From positions 35,449,410 to 35,513,409 of the forward strand of contig OY992537.1 of NCBI GenBank assembly GCA_963921195.1: a stretch of DNA of 64,000 bases. The letters run 5' to 3'. The notes beneath the pieces were generated by a model. That model searched no databases, was not told the origin of the DNA, and saw only the letters and a program-made list of their open reading frames with translations. A program made the position numbers and the translations under genes. The DNA is from Pegoplata infirma. Lineage: Eukaryota > Arthropoda > Insecta > Diptera > Anthomyiidae. Of this stretch, positions 10,833 through 22,378 are shown in pieces; positions within the stretch are counted from its first letter, which is position 1; the number at the start of each line of letters is the position of its first letter.

Positions 10833-11326
10833 CAAGCTCTTTTCTTTGTCTCCCGCTCTTAATATTTTGGAACTTTTTAACAGAAGGTACGAAAACTGTT
10901 AGACGAGGAAAATACAATTATGTTAAATTAACATTGTTGGTTTGACAAATAATGCTAACTTTTTATATCGAAAAAGCGCTTAATAAATTAAAAAAAATGT
11001 ATCAATTTATAATTTTTATGTTAATATTATTTAGGAAATACCTTTAAAAGTGTTTAAAACAAATTGTCAGCAAATAAAAAGTCATTGGATTTCCCGATAA
11101 TCCACAAAAAAAAACTTTTTTTACAGCTAGATGAAAAAAAAACGCTAGCTTTAGTCTGAAAATCACCAAACTGCAACACTTTTTTTTTTGTTTATATCGA
11201 ACTTAAGGGATTTTTTTTTGGTTTGATCAAACGTCCAGTTCGATGGCGGACTTAGCAAAGGGAATTTAAGAGCGGCTTTAACAGAAGAAGAGCGAGTTCA
11301 GATCTCTTTAGTATTGATACTCCTTG
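10833..11326 (+). mobile_element. 494-bp MITE, copy 1, 7-bp TSD
   Basis: It starts CAAGCTCTTT and ends CTCCTTG, and is flanked by ATGAAAT at 10826-10832 and 11327-11333. The intact opposite arm of the foldback gives the empty site and confirms the boundaries. A near-identical copy lies at 30455-30941. Short CAAG..CTTG ends with 7-bp duplications suggest a P-like or Dada-like non-autonomous element. That assignment is tentative. Confidence 0.8.
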
Positions 11327-11438
11327 ATGAAATTAAATATTTTAAAACGTTAAAAAAAAATATAATTTCTAACGTAAACTAAATTTAGTGGGATAATTTT
11401 GCCAAATTATGAGACAAGTAAGTACAAAATGCAGAGTG

Positions 11439-12738
11439 CACGCAAAAAAAAAATCTGTGTAAGATTGAGCAATCCTACTTGGTAAAATTTTTTTCATGCC
11501 AAAAAAAAATTTTTACCAAATTTTTGCTAATATTATGCTTGTCGATGTTAAAGTAACATAATTCGTTTTTTATGTAAAATAACCAAGTAGCCTGCTCAAT
11601 AACGCAAATTACCTGCACAAAAATTTATCGAAAGAAAACAACAAAAAACAAAACAAATACAGACCGCCATTTTCATTTTGTATTTTTGTGTGCGTGCGTT
11701 GTTCGTTTATTTTTGTGTTATAAAAACGTAAAAAGGAAATTGATATATAAAATAAAAATAAATTAATACATAAATAAAAATAAATAATTCGTTTTCTAAA
11801 AGATAAATAAATGTAAGATAAAAGAATGTTAAAGTTAATTTTGCTTTCATCACTTAAAACACCATTCAATAAGAAAAACCAATGGAGTCCCAGACGTATG
11901 TTGCGATGAATAACAAATGTAATGATAAAGTGAGTATACCCGCATTCCGAAGACACCAATAAGGTTTAATAGATTTTTAGTTAAAAATTAGTGTTTGGTA
12001 ATAATTTTATATTTTTACAGGGTACTGCTAAATAAATTTTTGAAGCTATGGAGAATCCTTCACTACAATAAAGAGCGTGGACACCAATCCTGCCTTTAGT
12101 TATAAAATTAAAACCTAAAAACCCAAAGCCAAGGGAGTCCATACCTGTTTTGATGAGTTACAAATGGAATGACAAAGTAAGTGTTCCTCCTTACCAAGAG
12201 ACCAATGGCGTTAACCAATTTTTTAAATTTAAAATTTATGTTTTGTAATAATTTTCTATTTTTACAGGATGCTTTTAAATAAATTCGTGAAGCTATAGCG
12301 GATCCTTTACTTCAAGAAGAAGCGTAGGCAGCAGTCACTCGAGAAAATTGTTCAAAAAGGGTCAGTTGGTCGGTGGTAAATTAAATCCTACACAACATTT
12401 ATTATATTAATATGGATTTATTCTGTGAAAATTTTAAATTTAACAAATATACAAATTTTTACAAAAATTTATTGAAAATTTATTTTAGCATAAATGTGGT
12501 AATTTTTAGCATTATTTTTAGTCAGCTTTTCAAATAATTTTGGTATATTTCACCATTATTCTTTTGGTATATTTTACCAAGTTTTTGCTTAAATAGCATT
12601 AGCATTTTCTTCAAAATTTTTTACATAAGTGTTTTGGCTAAATTACGAAAACTACTTCGTCGGTTGTAGTTTTAGCATATTTTTGGTAAAATTATGCCAG
12701 ATTTTTGCTCACTCCGACACAAGTTTTTTTTTTGCGTG
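11439..12738 (+). mobile_element. TIR DNA element, copy B
   Basis: It runs from CACGCAAAAAAA to TTTTTTTGCGTG, with further imperfect inverted similarity inside both ends. It is inverted relative to copy A at 1-1792 and lacks copy A's nested MITE. It occupies the centre of the foldback. An ORF at 11609-11959 (-) shows no recognisable domain and is not called as a gene. Confidence 0.75.
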
Positions 12739-13130
12739 TGGAGTTCTGTCACATTGTATTTGTCAGTTTACTTACTTGTCTCATAATTTGGCAAAATTAT
12801 CCCACTAAATTTAGTTTACGTTAGAAATTATATTTTTTTTAACGTTTTAAAATATTTAATTTCATTTTAAATTGTTTCAATATAAAATTTTTTGTTTTGT
12901 TTATTTTTTTTAAATGACATTATTAGTGATGGCACTTTTACAGGGGTGTATTTTTTCTCTGTTAACGGTTAACATACCTCTGTTAACTCCAGATTGGAAC
13001 TCCAGAGTAGAACATGTTTGACTCTGGAGTGGATTGAAAAAGGATAGACAAATTCAAAAATATGAAAGTGCAAAAGGGAAAGATATAAAATTTTCCACAG
13101 ATTGGAGTACTCCAACATTGTGAATGCGGC

Positions 13131-13195
13131 TTTAAGATTTAAGATTTAAGATTTAAGATTTAAGATTTAAGATTTAAGATTTAAAAACAATCCAA
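13131..13195 (+). repeat. 7-bp tandem repeat (TTAAGAT)n
   Basis: About eight copies of a 7-bp unit abut the right end of the foldback. One partial copy is present at the left flank, so the array may have grown from the target duplication. Confidence 0.8.
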
Positions 13196-13366
13196 AACCA
13201 CTCAAACCAAAATAATCTCTTGACATTGATTTTACCTCAGTCATCAATTACAGAAAATTTAAAAAATTTTCATCACGTGCGCATAAATATGTCTGTCTAT
13301 AAATCATTTGGTTATTTTCTTTTTATAAAAACTTTTTTCATTGTGTTTTTTTCGAAGAAATATTAT

Positions 13367-13785
13367 TAGGGATGTCGCGAATATTCGTCACTATTCGGTA
13401 TTCGGCATATTCGGCATGTTTTTTTAATATTCGGTTAAATAAATATTCGGTAACAGTTTGCCGAATATTCGGCAAAATTTAAATTAGTTAAATAAACACT
13501 TTTTATTAACGTTTGACTCTTTTTCGTAGTAATTTCAGTTTGTTTTTTATACAAAAAAACTTGAGCACTTGATTAAAATTCGAATTGTTAAGGTACCAGA
13601 AAAAATTGTGTCAACAACAGCGTTGTTGTCTTTTAATCTGGTACTTTTTTTTAATATTTTACATAGGTAAAATACAGGCGTATGATTAATTAAATTATTC
13701 GGCAAATATTCGTATTCGGTTTCAACCGAATACCGAATAGTAAATATTCGGTAAAATGCCGAATACACTATTCGCGACATCCCTA
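13367..13785. mobile_element. hAT MITE rich in ATTCGG, 8-bp TSD
   Basis: Inverted ends TAGGGATGTCGCGAATA are flanked by identical AATATTAT at 13359-13366 and 13786-13793. TAGGG-type termini with an 8-bp duplication place it in hAT. The interior repeats ATTCGGTATTCGG-like motifs. The 77-codon ORF inside is an accident of repeats. Confidence 0.85.
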
Positions 13786-13843
13786 AATATTATCAATGCA
13801 TGCCAAGCCTGCACCTGAAAAATTACCCTAAAGTTTTGAGCTA

Positions 13844-14412
13844 CACTTAAAAAATTATGTTAGTAAAATCAACTGAAAATGTCAGTTAAAATAACTACTT
13901 TGTAAGTTGTTTTGGGGTCAACTACTTTTTCAGTTAAATCAACTAACAATGTTAGTTATTTTAACTGACAAAAAACAACTGACTTATGTAGTAAAAACTA
14001 CTTACATTTGTAGTCAAAACAACTAAAATGTAGTAAAAATAAAAAAATCAATATATAATTTTTTTTTTTCAAAATATTTTTCAGAAAAAAAAATTGAAGA
14101 CCAAATTTTTTCCAAGTTTTTTTTTTTTAAAAAAGTTGTGAAAAATAAAAATAACGAAATATTTTTTTTTTTTGGAAAAAAACTTTAAAACTTTTCAGAG
14201 ATAAAATAAATAAAATTAACTACTTTAAATAACTGTTACTACATCACAGTACTTTTTTGTTAGTTGTTCAAAAAAACGACTTAAAATAACTAACAGAAAT
14301 AGTTGTTTGATAATTTTCATACAAAAACAACTGACTTTGTAGTTGAAAACAACTAACTACTGTAAAATATACAAATAACTAACATGTAGTAACTTACATA
14401 ATTTTCTGAGTG
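13844..14412 (+). mobile_element. CACTYA MITE family B, copy 1
   Basis: The ends CACTTAAAAAATTATGT and ACATAATTTTCTGAGTG are inverted, and TA lies outside each end. The interior is dense in GTTAGT/ACTAAC and AACAACTGAC motifs. Three other copies occur in the window. A TA target suggests Tc1/mariner-type mobilisation. Confidence 0.75.
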
Positions 14413-14599
14413 TAAAGCTAAAGTTCATAAAAAAGTGTCAACAATACATACATAAAAAAATGTTTAAAAACATATGAGACGTTAAATTTAAAACTTTTGT
14501 TTTTTTTTACTCCTACACACAAAACAACGAGTACATATCGCTCATTTACTTGCATAGTGTCATAACTAAAAAACATGATTTTCGAGTTAATGATACAGA

Positions 14600-15164
14600 A
14601 TTATTTGTTATATCAAGTTACTACATGTTAGTTGTTTGTGTATTTTACAGTAGTTAGTTGTTTTCAACTACAAAGTCAGTTGTTTTTGTATGAAAAATAT
14701 CAAACAACTATTTCTGTTAGTTATTTTAAGTCGTTTTTTTGAACAACTTACAAAAAAGTACTGTAATGTAGTAACAGTTATTTAAAGTAGTTATTTTTTT
14801 TTATCTCTGAAAAATTTTCAAAGTTTTTTTTTTTTTTTAAAATAAAAATAAATTTTTGTTTTTTTATTTTTCACAACTTTTTTTTTGAAAAAAAAAACGG
14901 GAAAAATTTGGTCTTCAATTTTTTTTCTGAAAAATTTTTTGAAAAAAAAAATTATATAGATTATTTTATTTTTACTACATTTTAGTTGTTTTGACTACAA
15001 ATGTAAGTAGTTTTTACTACATACGTCAGTTGTTTTTTGTCAGTTAAAATAACTAACATTGTTAGTTGATTTAACTGAAAAAGTAGTTGACCCCAAAATA
15101 TCTTACAAATTAGTAATTTTAACTGACATTTTCAGTTGATTTTACTAACATAATTTTTTAAGTG
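14600..15164 (-). mobile_element. CACTYA MITE family B, copy 2, inverted
   Basis: Reverse complement of copy 1. The right end (near 15164) is intact, while the left end diverges after about 14615. Together with copy 1 it forms a 1.3-kb inverted pair. A separate short inverted match (14540-14570 with 15320-15350) encloses copy 2. Confidence 0.65.
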
Positions 15165-15720
15165 ATGCTTTATATTGTGTCAAAAATTCGTACTAATATC
15201 TTTTAAACTCACCGTTTGAGATGAGAACACGCAATTATTAAAATTTCTTTTTACCGAACTTTTTCAATTAAAAATCAGATTCAATTGTAAACTTTAAACG
15301 CGTTTTCTGAAAAATCGAATATTTTGAGTTATGACACTATGCAAGTAAATGAGCGATGTGTATATTTTTTTGGTGAACCTCTAACCAAAATTTTTGCATT
15401 TATGGTATTTATGTAAAAACTGGTAACAACTAAAATAAAAACACAAAAAAATATTATAATTTGTATCCTTTTTTAGTTAAAATTTATAACTTTTATCTAC
15501 ACATAAAAAATTGAATAATATTAACCCGTGGTTCCCGAGAACAAAATCTTGAGATTTTAAAAATGTAAACGAAGTATAAAATCTGGACTGATATACTAAG
15601 ATCTTATACAATTATGGCTTCCCCTCGGAATTGGTTTTTCTTAATCCCGGGATTCGGGATTTAAAAAAATGTTTTTGGGATCCCTATTTCGGGATCATGA
15701 CAAATTTTTGAATTACCTAA
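15165..15720. other. No gene seen; AT-rich unique sequence
   Basis: It holds the inverted segment described for copy 2 and a short region with repeated CCCGGGATTCGGGATTT-like motifs near 15645-15690. No convincing ORF or element boundary was found. Confidence 0.4.
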
Positions 15721-15733
15721 TAGAGATGGGCAC

Positions 15734-17503
15734 TAGGATGGCTCGTTTTTGGGCTTTTCTCTCTGATCAAATTCTAATACCCGCCAAAAGTGTCGGTCCC
15801 CTAAGGGTAACTCACATGCAAAATATCACCCCGATCGGAGTTTATCTTCTGTCTTCACTTTGAGCCTCAAAATTGGGGTTTTCGCAAAAAAGGACTTTAA
15901 AAAAAAAAAAAAAATTTAAGTTTTTTTATTAAAATAATTAAAAAAATATTTTTGTATAATATTTGATCGTAAATACTTAAATATGAAATTTAAAGATTTT
16001 ACGGTATCATTAACCCGTTCAAACTTGATACCAAAAAAATGGCATGATTTTGGGGGCGTTCTCAAAAAACCTTTTTCAAAATTTCAAAATTTTATTAAAA
16101 AAAATTTTTAAATATACCATTTTTTCTTTCTGAATTCATTAAAAACACCTTGGAGAAGAAAAATGTTAAATATGGCGGATATCCGTCGAGCCACTTTTTG
16201 GGAATCGCGGGAGGAAGTTAGCGGATTTCAAGGAAATGTTGGTTTTATCAATAATTTGGATTAATAATATCTTATAAATTTCATTTTTGTGCAAATTAAC
16301 GGTTTTTTGGTGTCGTGGCATTCTATTATATAACTTTAAGTCTGTCATGAAATCTTACCGATCTAGGACGTCTTAAACCCACATTGGCTGGGGGTCAAAA
16401 ATGAACCCTGAATAAAATTTGAAGTTTAGAGCTTAAATTTTGTGCTATAAACAAGTATAAAACGGCTTTTGTGTTTTTTACCCCAACTATTATTTCGTAT
16501 TATTATATTATCTTAAAAAATAACAGTAACCCTTCTTGGTAGGGGGTCAAAAATGACCCATTCAATAAAAATATATATTTTGTTGATATCAAAAAATTCA
16601 AACACTATGCCTAAAAGTTTTTGCCGGGGTCATTTTTGACCCCGGCCAATGTGAAAAAATGTATACTTTTTATTGAATGGGTCATTTTAGACCCCCTACT
16701 AAGAAGGGTTAACGATTTTTTTAAAGATAATATATTAATACGAAATAATAGTTGGGGTAAAAAACATAAAAGCCGTTTTATACTTGTTTTTAGCACAAAA
16801 TTAAAGCTCTAAACTTCAAATTTTCCGCGGGGGTCATTTTTGACCCCCAGCCAATGTGGGTTTAAGACGTCCTAGATCTGTAAGATTTCATGACAGACTT
16901 AAAGTTATCTAATAGAATGCCACGACACCAAAAAACCGTTAATTTGCACAAAAATGAAATTTATAAGATTTTATTAATCCAAATTGTTGATAAAACCAAC
17001 ATTTCCTTGAAATCCGCTAACTTCCCCCCGCGATTCCCAAAAAGTGGCTCGATGGATATCCACCATATTTCACATTTTTCTTCTCAAAGGTGTTCTTAAT
17101 GAATTCAGAAAGAAAAAATGGTATATTTAAAATTATTTTTTAATAAAATTTTCAAATTTTGAAAAAATGTGTTTTGAAAACGCCCCTAAAATCATGCCAT
17201 TTTTTTGGTATCAAGTTTGAAAGGGTTTATGATACCGTAAAATCTTTAAATTTCATATTTAAGTATTTACGATCAAATATTATACAAAAATAATTTTTTA
17301 ATTATTTAAATAAAAAAACTTAAATTTTTTTTTTTTTTAAAGTCCTTTTTTTCGAAAACCCCAATTTTGAGGCTCAAAGTGGAGACAGAAGATAAACTCT
17401 GATCGGAGTGATATTTTGCATGTGAGTTACCCTTAGGGGACCGACACTTTTGGCGGGTATTAGAATTTGATCAGAGAGAAAAGCCCAAAAACGAGCCACC
17501 CTA
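15734..17503. mobile_element. 1.77-kb palindromic hAT element, 8-bp TSD
   Basis: Inverted ends TAGGRTGGCTCGTTTTTGGG are flanked by ATGGGCAC at 15726-15733 and 17504-17511. The arms are about 880 bp, near-identical and meet near 16620. Small ORFs at 16166-16348 and 16890-17099 are the same peptide in the two arms and are not genes. It sits inside the start of another hAT-like sequence (TAGAGATGGGCAC, then CAATCACGTG). Confidence 0.85.
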
Positions 17504-17670
17504 ATGGGCACCAATCACGTGATTAACGTGAATCACGTGAATCACGCATGAATCACGTGATTCGTGAGTAAATTTTTTTCTACTCACATGAGCGTGCGTG
17601 AGTAACAAAAAAAGTTCGTGCGTGATCGTGCGTGAGTAAAATTCTTGCGTGAATTTTTCGTGATTTTAAT
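17504..17670 (+). repeat. CACGTG-rich repeat after a hAT terminus
   Basis: About eight variants of GTGAATCACGTGA and GTGCGTGAGTAA follow the hAT end split by the palindromic element. The outer element would begin at 15721 (TAGAGATGGGCAC). Its right terminus was not found. Confidence 0.55.
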
Positions 17671-17766
17671 TGTTTCCCAGATTTTTTTTGTTCAGTTACA
17701 TTTCTTGATTTTTTCATTTTCTTTCAAAAAAAATATAAATTTAATAAGTTTTTTAAATGTGTCATT

Positions 17767-18325
17767 CACTCAAAAAATTATGTTAGTAAAATCAACTGAA
17801 AATGTCAGTTAAAATAACTACTTTGTAAGTTGTTTTGGGGTCAACTACTTTTTCAGTTAAATCAACTAACAATGTTAGTTATTTTAACTGACAAAAAACA
17901 ACTGACTTATGTAGTAAAAACGACTTACATTTGTAGTCAAAACAACTAAAATGTAGTAAAAATAAAATAATCAATATATAATTTTTTTTTTTCAAAAATT
18001 AAAAAAAAAAAAATTGAAGACCAAATATTTTTTTTTTCAAAAAGTTGTGAAAAATAAAAAAAGCGAAAATTTATTTTTATTTTTTGGAAAAAAACTTTGA
18101 AAATTTTTCAGATATAAAAAAAATAAAATTAACTACTTTAAATAATTGTTACTACATCACAGTACTTTTTTGTTAGTTGTTCAAAAAAACGACTTAAAAT
18201 AACTAACAGAAACAGTTGTTTGATATTTTTCATACAAAAACAACTGACTTTGTAGTTGAAAACAACTAACTACTGTAAAATATACAAATAACTAACACGT
18301 AGTAACTTACATAATTTTCTGAGTG
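17767..18325 (+). mobile_element. CACTYA MITE family B, copy 3
   Basis: Full-length, from CACTCAAAAAATTATG to TTTTCTGAGTG, and nearly identical to copy 1. The flanks here do not show a clean TA duplication. Confidence 0.75.
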
Positions 18326-18348
18326 AGCTCAAGGTCATATTTCTTTTA

Positions 18349-19739
18349 CACTCAAAAAAAAACGTTAGTAGATTTTTTTTTTTTTTTGTTTTGCTAACGT
18401 GTGACTAGCATGTTAGCAAAAAGTTCTTGTAAAATTCATTTAACACATTAGCAATTTTAAACAAACTTTGAACTAATTTCTTTTGCTAAATTTGAAATTG
18501 AGTTGACAACATTTTTACAAGATTTTTTGCTAATATTAGCAAAAATAAATGGTAATTTTTTTTTATTTTCAGAAAACTTAAAATGGCGCTATCTCGGAAA
18601 ATAAGCCATTTTTGGTTCTCGGGCTCTCCATAGTATCGCTGGTCCTCTTCACATCCAAAGAGGATCCAAAAAAGTAAGCATTCCCGAAAATTTTAAAATG
18701 CTCATATCTAGGTAAATATTGCCGATACAACAAAAAGCCTAAAAGCATTTTTGTAGCTCTCAACACGTAGAACAAGACCGCAAAATAATCAAAATCTCTC
18801 CGAGTAATACACTAAAAAAATTATGTTAGTAAAATCAACTGAAAATGTCAGTTAAAATAACTACTTTGTAAGTTGTTTTGGGGTCAACTACTTTTTCAGT
18901 TAAATCAACTAACAATGTCAGTTATTTTAACTGACAAAAAACAACTGACTTATGTGGTAAAAACTACTAACATTTGTAGTCAAAACAACTAAAATGTAGT
19001 AAAAATAAAAAAAATCAATATATAATTTTTTTTTTCAAAAAATTTTTCAGAAAAAATTTTTTTTTTTTGTTTTTTTTTTTTTTTAAAAAAAAGTTGTGAA
19101 AAATAAAAAAAAAACGAAAATTTATTTTTATTTTTTGAAAAAATACTTAAAAACTTTTTCAGAGATAAAAGAATAAAATTAACTACTTTAAATTACTGTT
19201 ACTACAGCACAGTACTTTTTTGTTAGTTGTTCAAAAAAACTATTTAAAATAACTAACAGAAATAGTTGTTTGATATTTTTCAAACAAAAACAACTGACTT
19301 TGCAGTTGAAAACAACTAACTACTGTAAAATATATAAACAACTTACATGTAGTAACTTACATAATTTTCTGAGTGTATTTTTGAAGTTATCGAGTTTTGT
19401 AATTCTCAAAACCCCGGTGGTCCCCTAAAATCACATATCTCAAAAACTAAGCAAGGTAGAGTGAAACGGACACTAATTTTGGATCAAAAACTATGACGAT
19501 TTTTAAGGAACCCAAGTAGGTCTAGGCCCATCGGGGTCTGGACCTATCGGGTCCGAACCCAATGTGGTCCTCAAATGTGTATGAACTAACAATAAGTTGA
19601 AATAAAAAAAATTTCAGTTAACTAATTTTTAGCAAAACGTTTTTGCTAACTTTACCAAAAAAATTGTGGGTTCAAAATCAGCAAATTTTCTTGTAGGTTT
19701 ACAAGCTTTTTTTGCTAACATTACAGTTTTTTTTGAGTG
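18349..19739 (+). mobile_element. CACTCA MITE family C, copy 1, interrupted
   Basis: It starts CACTCAAAAAAA and ends TTTTTTGAGTG with TA on both sides. It contains the family-typical AAAATGGCGCTATCTCGG block near 18580. A family B MITE (18810-19375) is inserted in it at another TA. A truncated second 3' end follows at 19768-19892. Confidence 0.75.
18810..19375 (+). mobile_element. CACTYA MITE family B, copy 4, nested in family C
   Basis: From CACTAAAAAAATTATG to TTCTGAGTG with TA at 18808-18809 and 19376-19377. It interrupts the family C element, so family B moved later than this C copy. Confidence 0.75.
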
Positions 19740-19767
19740 TAATTCTGAGTCGATCGGTATACTTGAA

Positions 19768-19892
19768 GGTAACTAATTTTTAGCAAAACGTTTTTGCTAA
19801 CTTTACCAAAAAAATTGTGGGTTCAAAATCAGCAAATTTGCTTGTAGGTTTACACGATTTTTTTGCTAACTTTACAGTTTTTTTTTTGAGTG
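19768..19892 (+). mobile_element. Partial family C MITE, 3' end only
   Basis: It duplicates the last 125 bp of the preceding element (AACTAATTTTTAGCAAAACG through TGAGTG) and lacks the 5' part. Confidence 0.6.
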
Positions 19893-20902
19893 TACTTATC
19901 ATTACGATGATATTGTCAAAGTAACAATTTTCAAGAAACTTTTTATAAAGTTGTTTGTTTTAAATTGATTGGTTTGGTCATTTTGCAACCTTACTCGACA
20001 CGTGTTTCGGAATTCGTCAAATTCCATTGTCAAGAGTATTTAGCAAATTGACAATCGTTTGTGGCAAAACATAAAGTCTTATATTCGTATGTAAATAGGC
20101 ATAATGAGAAATGTACTAAATACACAACATAATACAGCTCTAAATTTCAAACGAAAAGTTATAACCAAACCATCACTATTTAATTCAAACATACCTTCAT
20201 ATATACAGCTTGTATTACAGGCTAGTATATACATACAGACAGTAGATTTCTTACGCGAGTAAGATGTTCACTGCTTTTGTTGTATTCCCTCTTATTCATA
20301 ATATGAACAGAAGGTGAGGCGTGCTATTCTTTTGTTTAAATTCTGTTTTAATTTTTAAATTAATAAAAATTATTTACTATAGTGATGGTTTGGTTATGAC
20401 TTTTCGTTTGAAATTTAGAGCTGTATTATGTTGTGTATTTAGTACATAAATTCTCATTATGTCTACTTACATACGAATATAAGACTTTATGTTTTGCCAC
20501 AAACGATTGTCAATTTGCTAAATACTCTTGACAATGGAATTTGAGGAATTCCGAAACACGTGTCGAGTAAGTCTTGCAAAATGACCAAACCAATCAATTT
20601 AAAACAAACAACTTTATAAAAAGTTGTAATGATTAGTAAAAGAAATATGACCTTGAGCTAGAATAATCTTTCTCAAAAATAGAATTTTAAAGGTCGAATA
20701 ATAAATAATTTTTATTAATTTAAAAATTAAAACAGAATTTAAAAACAATAAAATTGAAAAGTCGTAATAAAAATATTATGTTTTGAAAATTTTCAAAAAA
20801 TTTTCTGATACGTTATACATTTCAAAAAAAGTAAATTATACAAAATTCATTATACAAAGTGTGACAATGTAAAACCTGCTTTACCAACACTATTTTTATA
20901 CC

Positions 20903-22378
20903 CAAAGCTGTAAAAAACTTAAATAAAAATATTTTCAAGTAAGTATACAAATACTTGTACTTGAAATATTCAAGTATAAATATTTTTTACTTACTTGAAT
21001 AATTTTTCAAGTAAGTAAGTATTTTTTATTTGAAACAAAATTTCATCAAGTAAAAATACTTGATAAACATTTTGTTCAAATAAAAACTTGAGCAACAATT
21101 TTTGGAAATAATATACAAAAATATTTCTTTATGAGATTGTCAAAAAAATAAATAATTTCATAAATTTAATTTTTTCCGTAATATTGTTTTTCGCTCTGTT
21201 TTTTTTTTTGGTATTTTTCTAATATTTGATTGCGTTTATGAAAGAGGCTGCCACTACTGCATACATTATGCAAATGGCATCTGCCAAAAGGCGGAGGAGT
21301 AAAAAACCACGAAAATTCCCACAATTGTCATGGAGTGTAAGACCGACATCAATTAATTTTCATCACAGCATTTTTTCTGAACAAACCAACTCCATATCTC
21401 CACACCCTAAAGGGTCTCCCAAAAAAAATATGAAATTTGCTCCCATCGCTCTGTCTCAAGGATGCCCCCAGAGAAATTGATTGCATGTCCGATTCCCAAT
21501 CCCTAGAGCGTTGGTCAAAGCAAACCAACCCTCTATCTTCAATACTTAAGGCTGTCCCCGTAAATTTTTTTGTTTTTGATAAACTTATTTTATTAGATCT
21601 GCTCCTATCGCTTCCAAGGTGCATTTTAGAGGGGTAAAATGTAAGAATTACATTCATTAATTTTTGCCCCCAAGCTTTTTTCTAAAACATACCCACCCCA
21701 ATTCCTTCCTCGAGATTTCCACATATGTACAAATTTTTTGCAATTTTTGCTGGCACGCCTAAGAGAGCGCTAATAAAAAAGCTGCATGGTATAAAATACT
21801 AACATGATTGAGCATCGACATCAGCTTTTATAGGCTCATCGGAGAGTGCGTTTTTTTCCAGTGGGTTAAAGTTGATTATCGGCCAAAAAATGGTTCAATT
21901 TTGGATGGGGTGGGCGGGTATATTAATTCTGCTGTAGCATCTTTCGTTTCCTATTTTAAATAGTAATGTACAAAATCAGTAAGATCCTTCAATGAAAAAT
22001 ATTGTATTTTTTTATTCCCGCCTAAGTAGTGGTCGATGAACAAACGAAACATATTTTTAACTTTCACAAAAGTTTTGTCTGTAAACTTGTTGCTTAAATA
22101 TTTTATTTGGAAACATTTTTGTTTACAAAAATAATTTAAAAACATTTTGTAGTTATTTTTCACATAAAGAAAATTTTCTATTTATTTTACTTAAACAAAT
22201 TTGTGTTTAAGTATTTTATTTCAACAAATTTTGTTGCAAGTAAAATTATACTTACTTACTTGAACTTTTCGTCAAGTAAGTACAAAATATTTGTACTTGA
22301 AATGTTCAAGTATAAATACAAAAATACTTGAAAAAAAATTAATATAAGTAAATAAATACTTAAGTATTTACAGGTTTG
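20903..22378. mobile_element. 1.48-kb hAT-type element, 8-bp TSD
   Basis: Imperfect inverted ends CAAASCTGTAAA with ACTTAA following are flanked by TTTATACC at 20895-20902 and 22379-22386. The subterminal regions are long CAAGTAAGTA-rich inverted repeats. The central 21200-21950 is more complex, with overlapping ORFs of 84 and 102 codons in opposite directions, but I recognise no transposase or other domain. The target was the first bases of a mini-me-like repeat. Confidence 0.75.

Larger units (their letters stand above)
10172..13130. mobile_element. Foldback element with three nested insertions
   Basis: The termini are GCCGCATTCACAATGTTGG and its inverse. The right arm is continuous (12739-13130). 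The left arm is the same sequence split into 10172-10431, 10817-10832 and 11327-11438 by two insertions. A third insertion (11439-12738) occupies the centre. Flanks are TTTAAGATTTAA on both sides, but the right flank is a 7-bp tandem repeat, so the exact duplication is ambiguous. Confidence 0.75.
18326..20660. mobile_element. Foldback with arms at both ends, invaded by family C MITE
   Basis: AGCTCAAGGTCATATTTCTT at 18326 recurs inverted near 20640-20660. Continuous arms at about 19930-20190 and 20385-20635 pair with each other. The left arm was opened at a TA by the family C element at 18349. A small unpaired centre near 20200-20380 contains no gene. Confidence 0.65.

Noticed and set aside
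11609..11959. 116-codon minus ORF
   Set aside because: It lies inside a TIR element. The other copy (1-1792) does not preserve the frame and no domain is seen.
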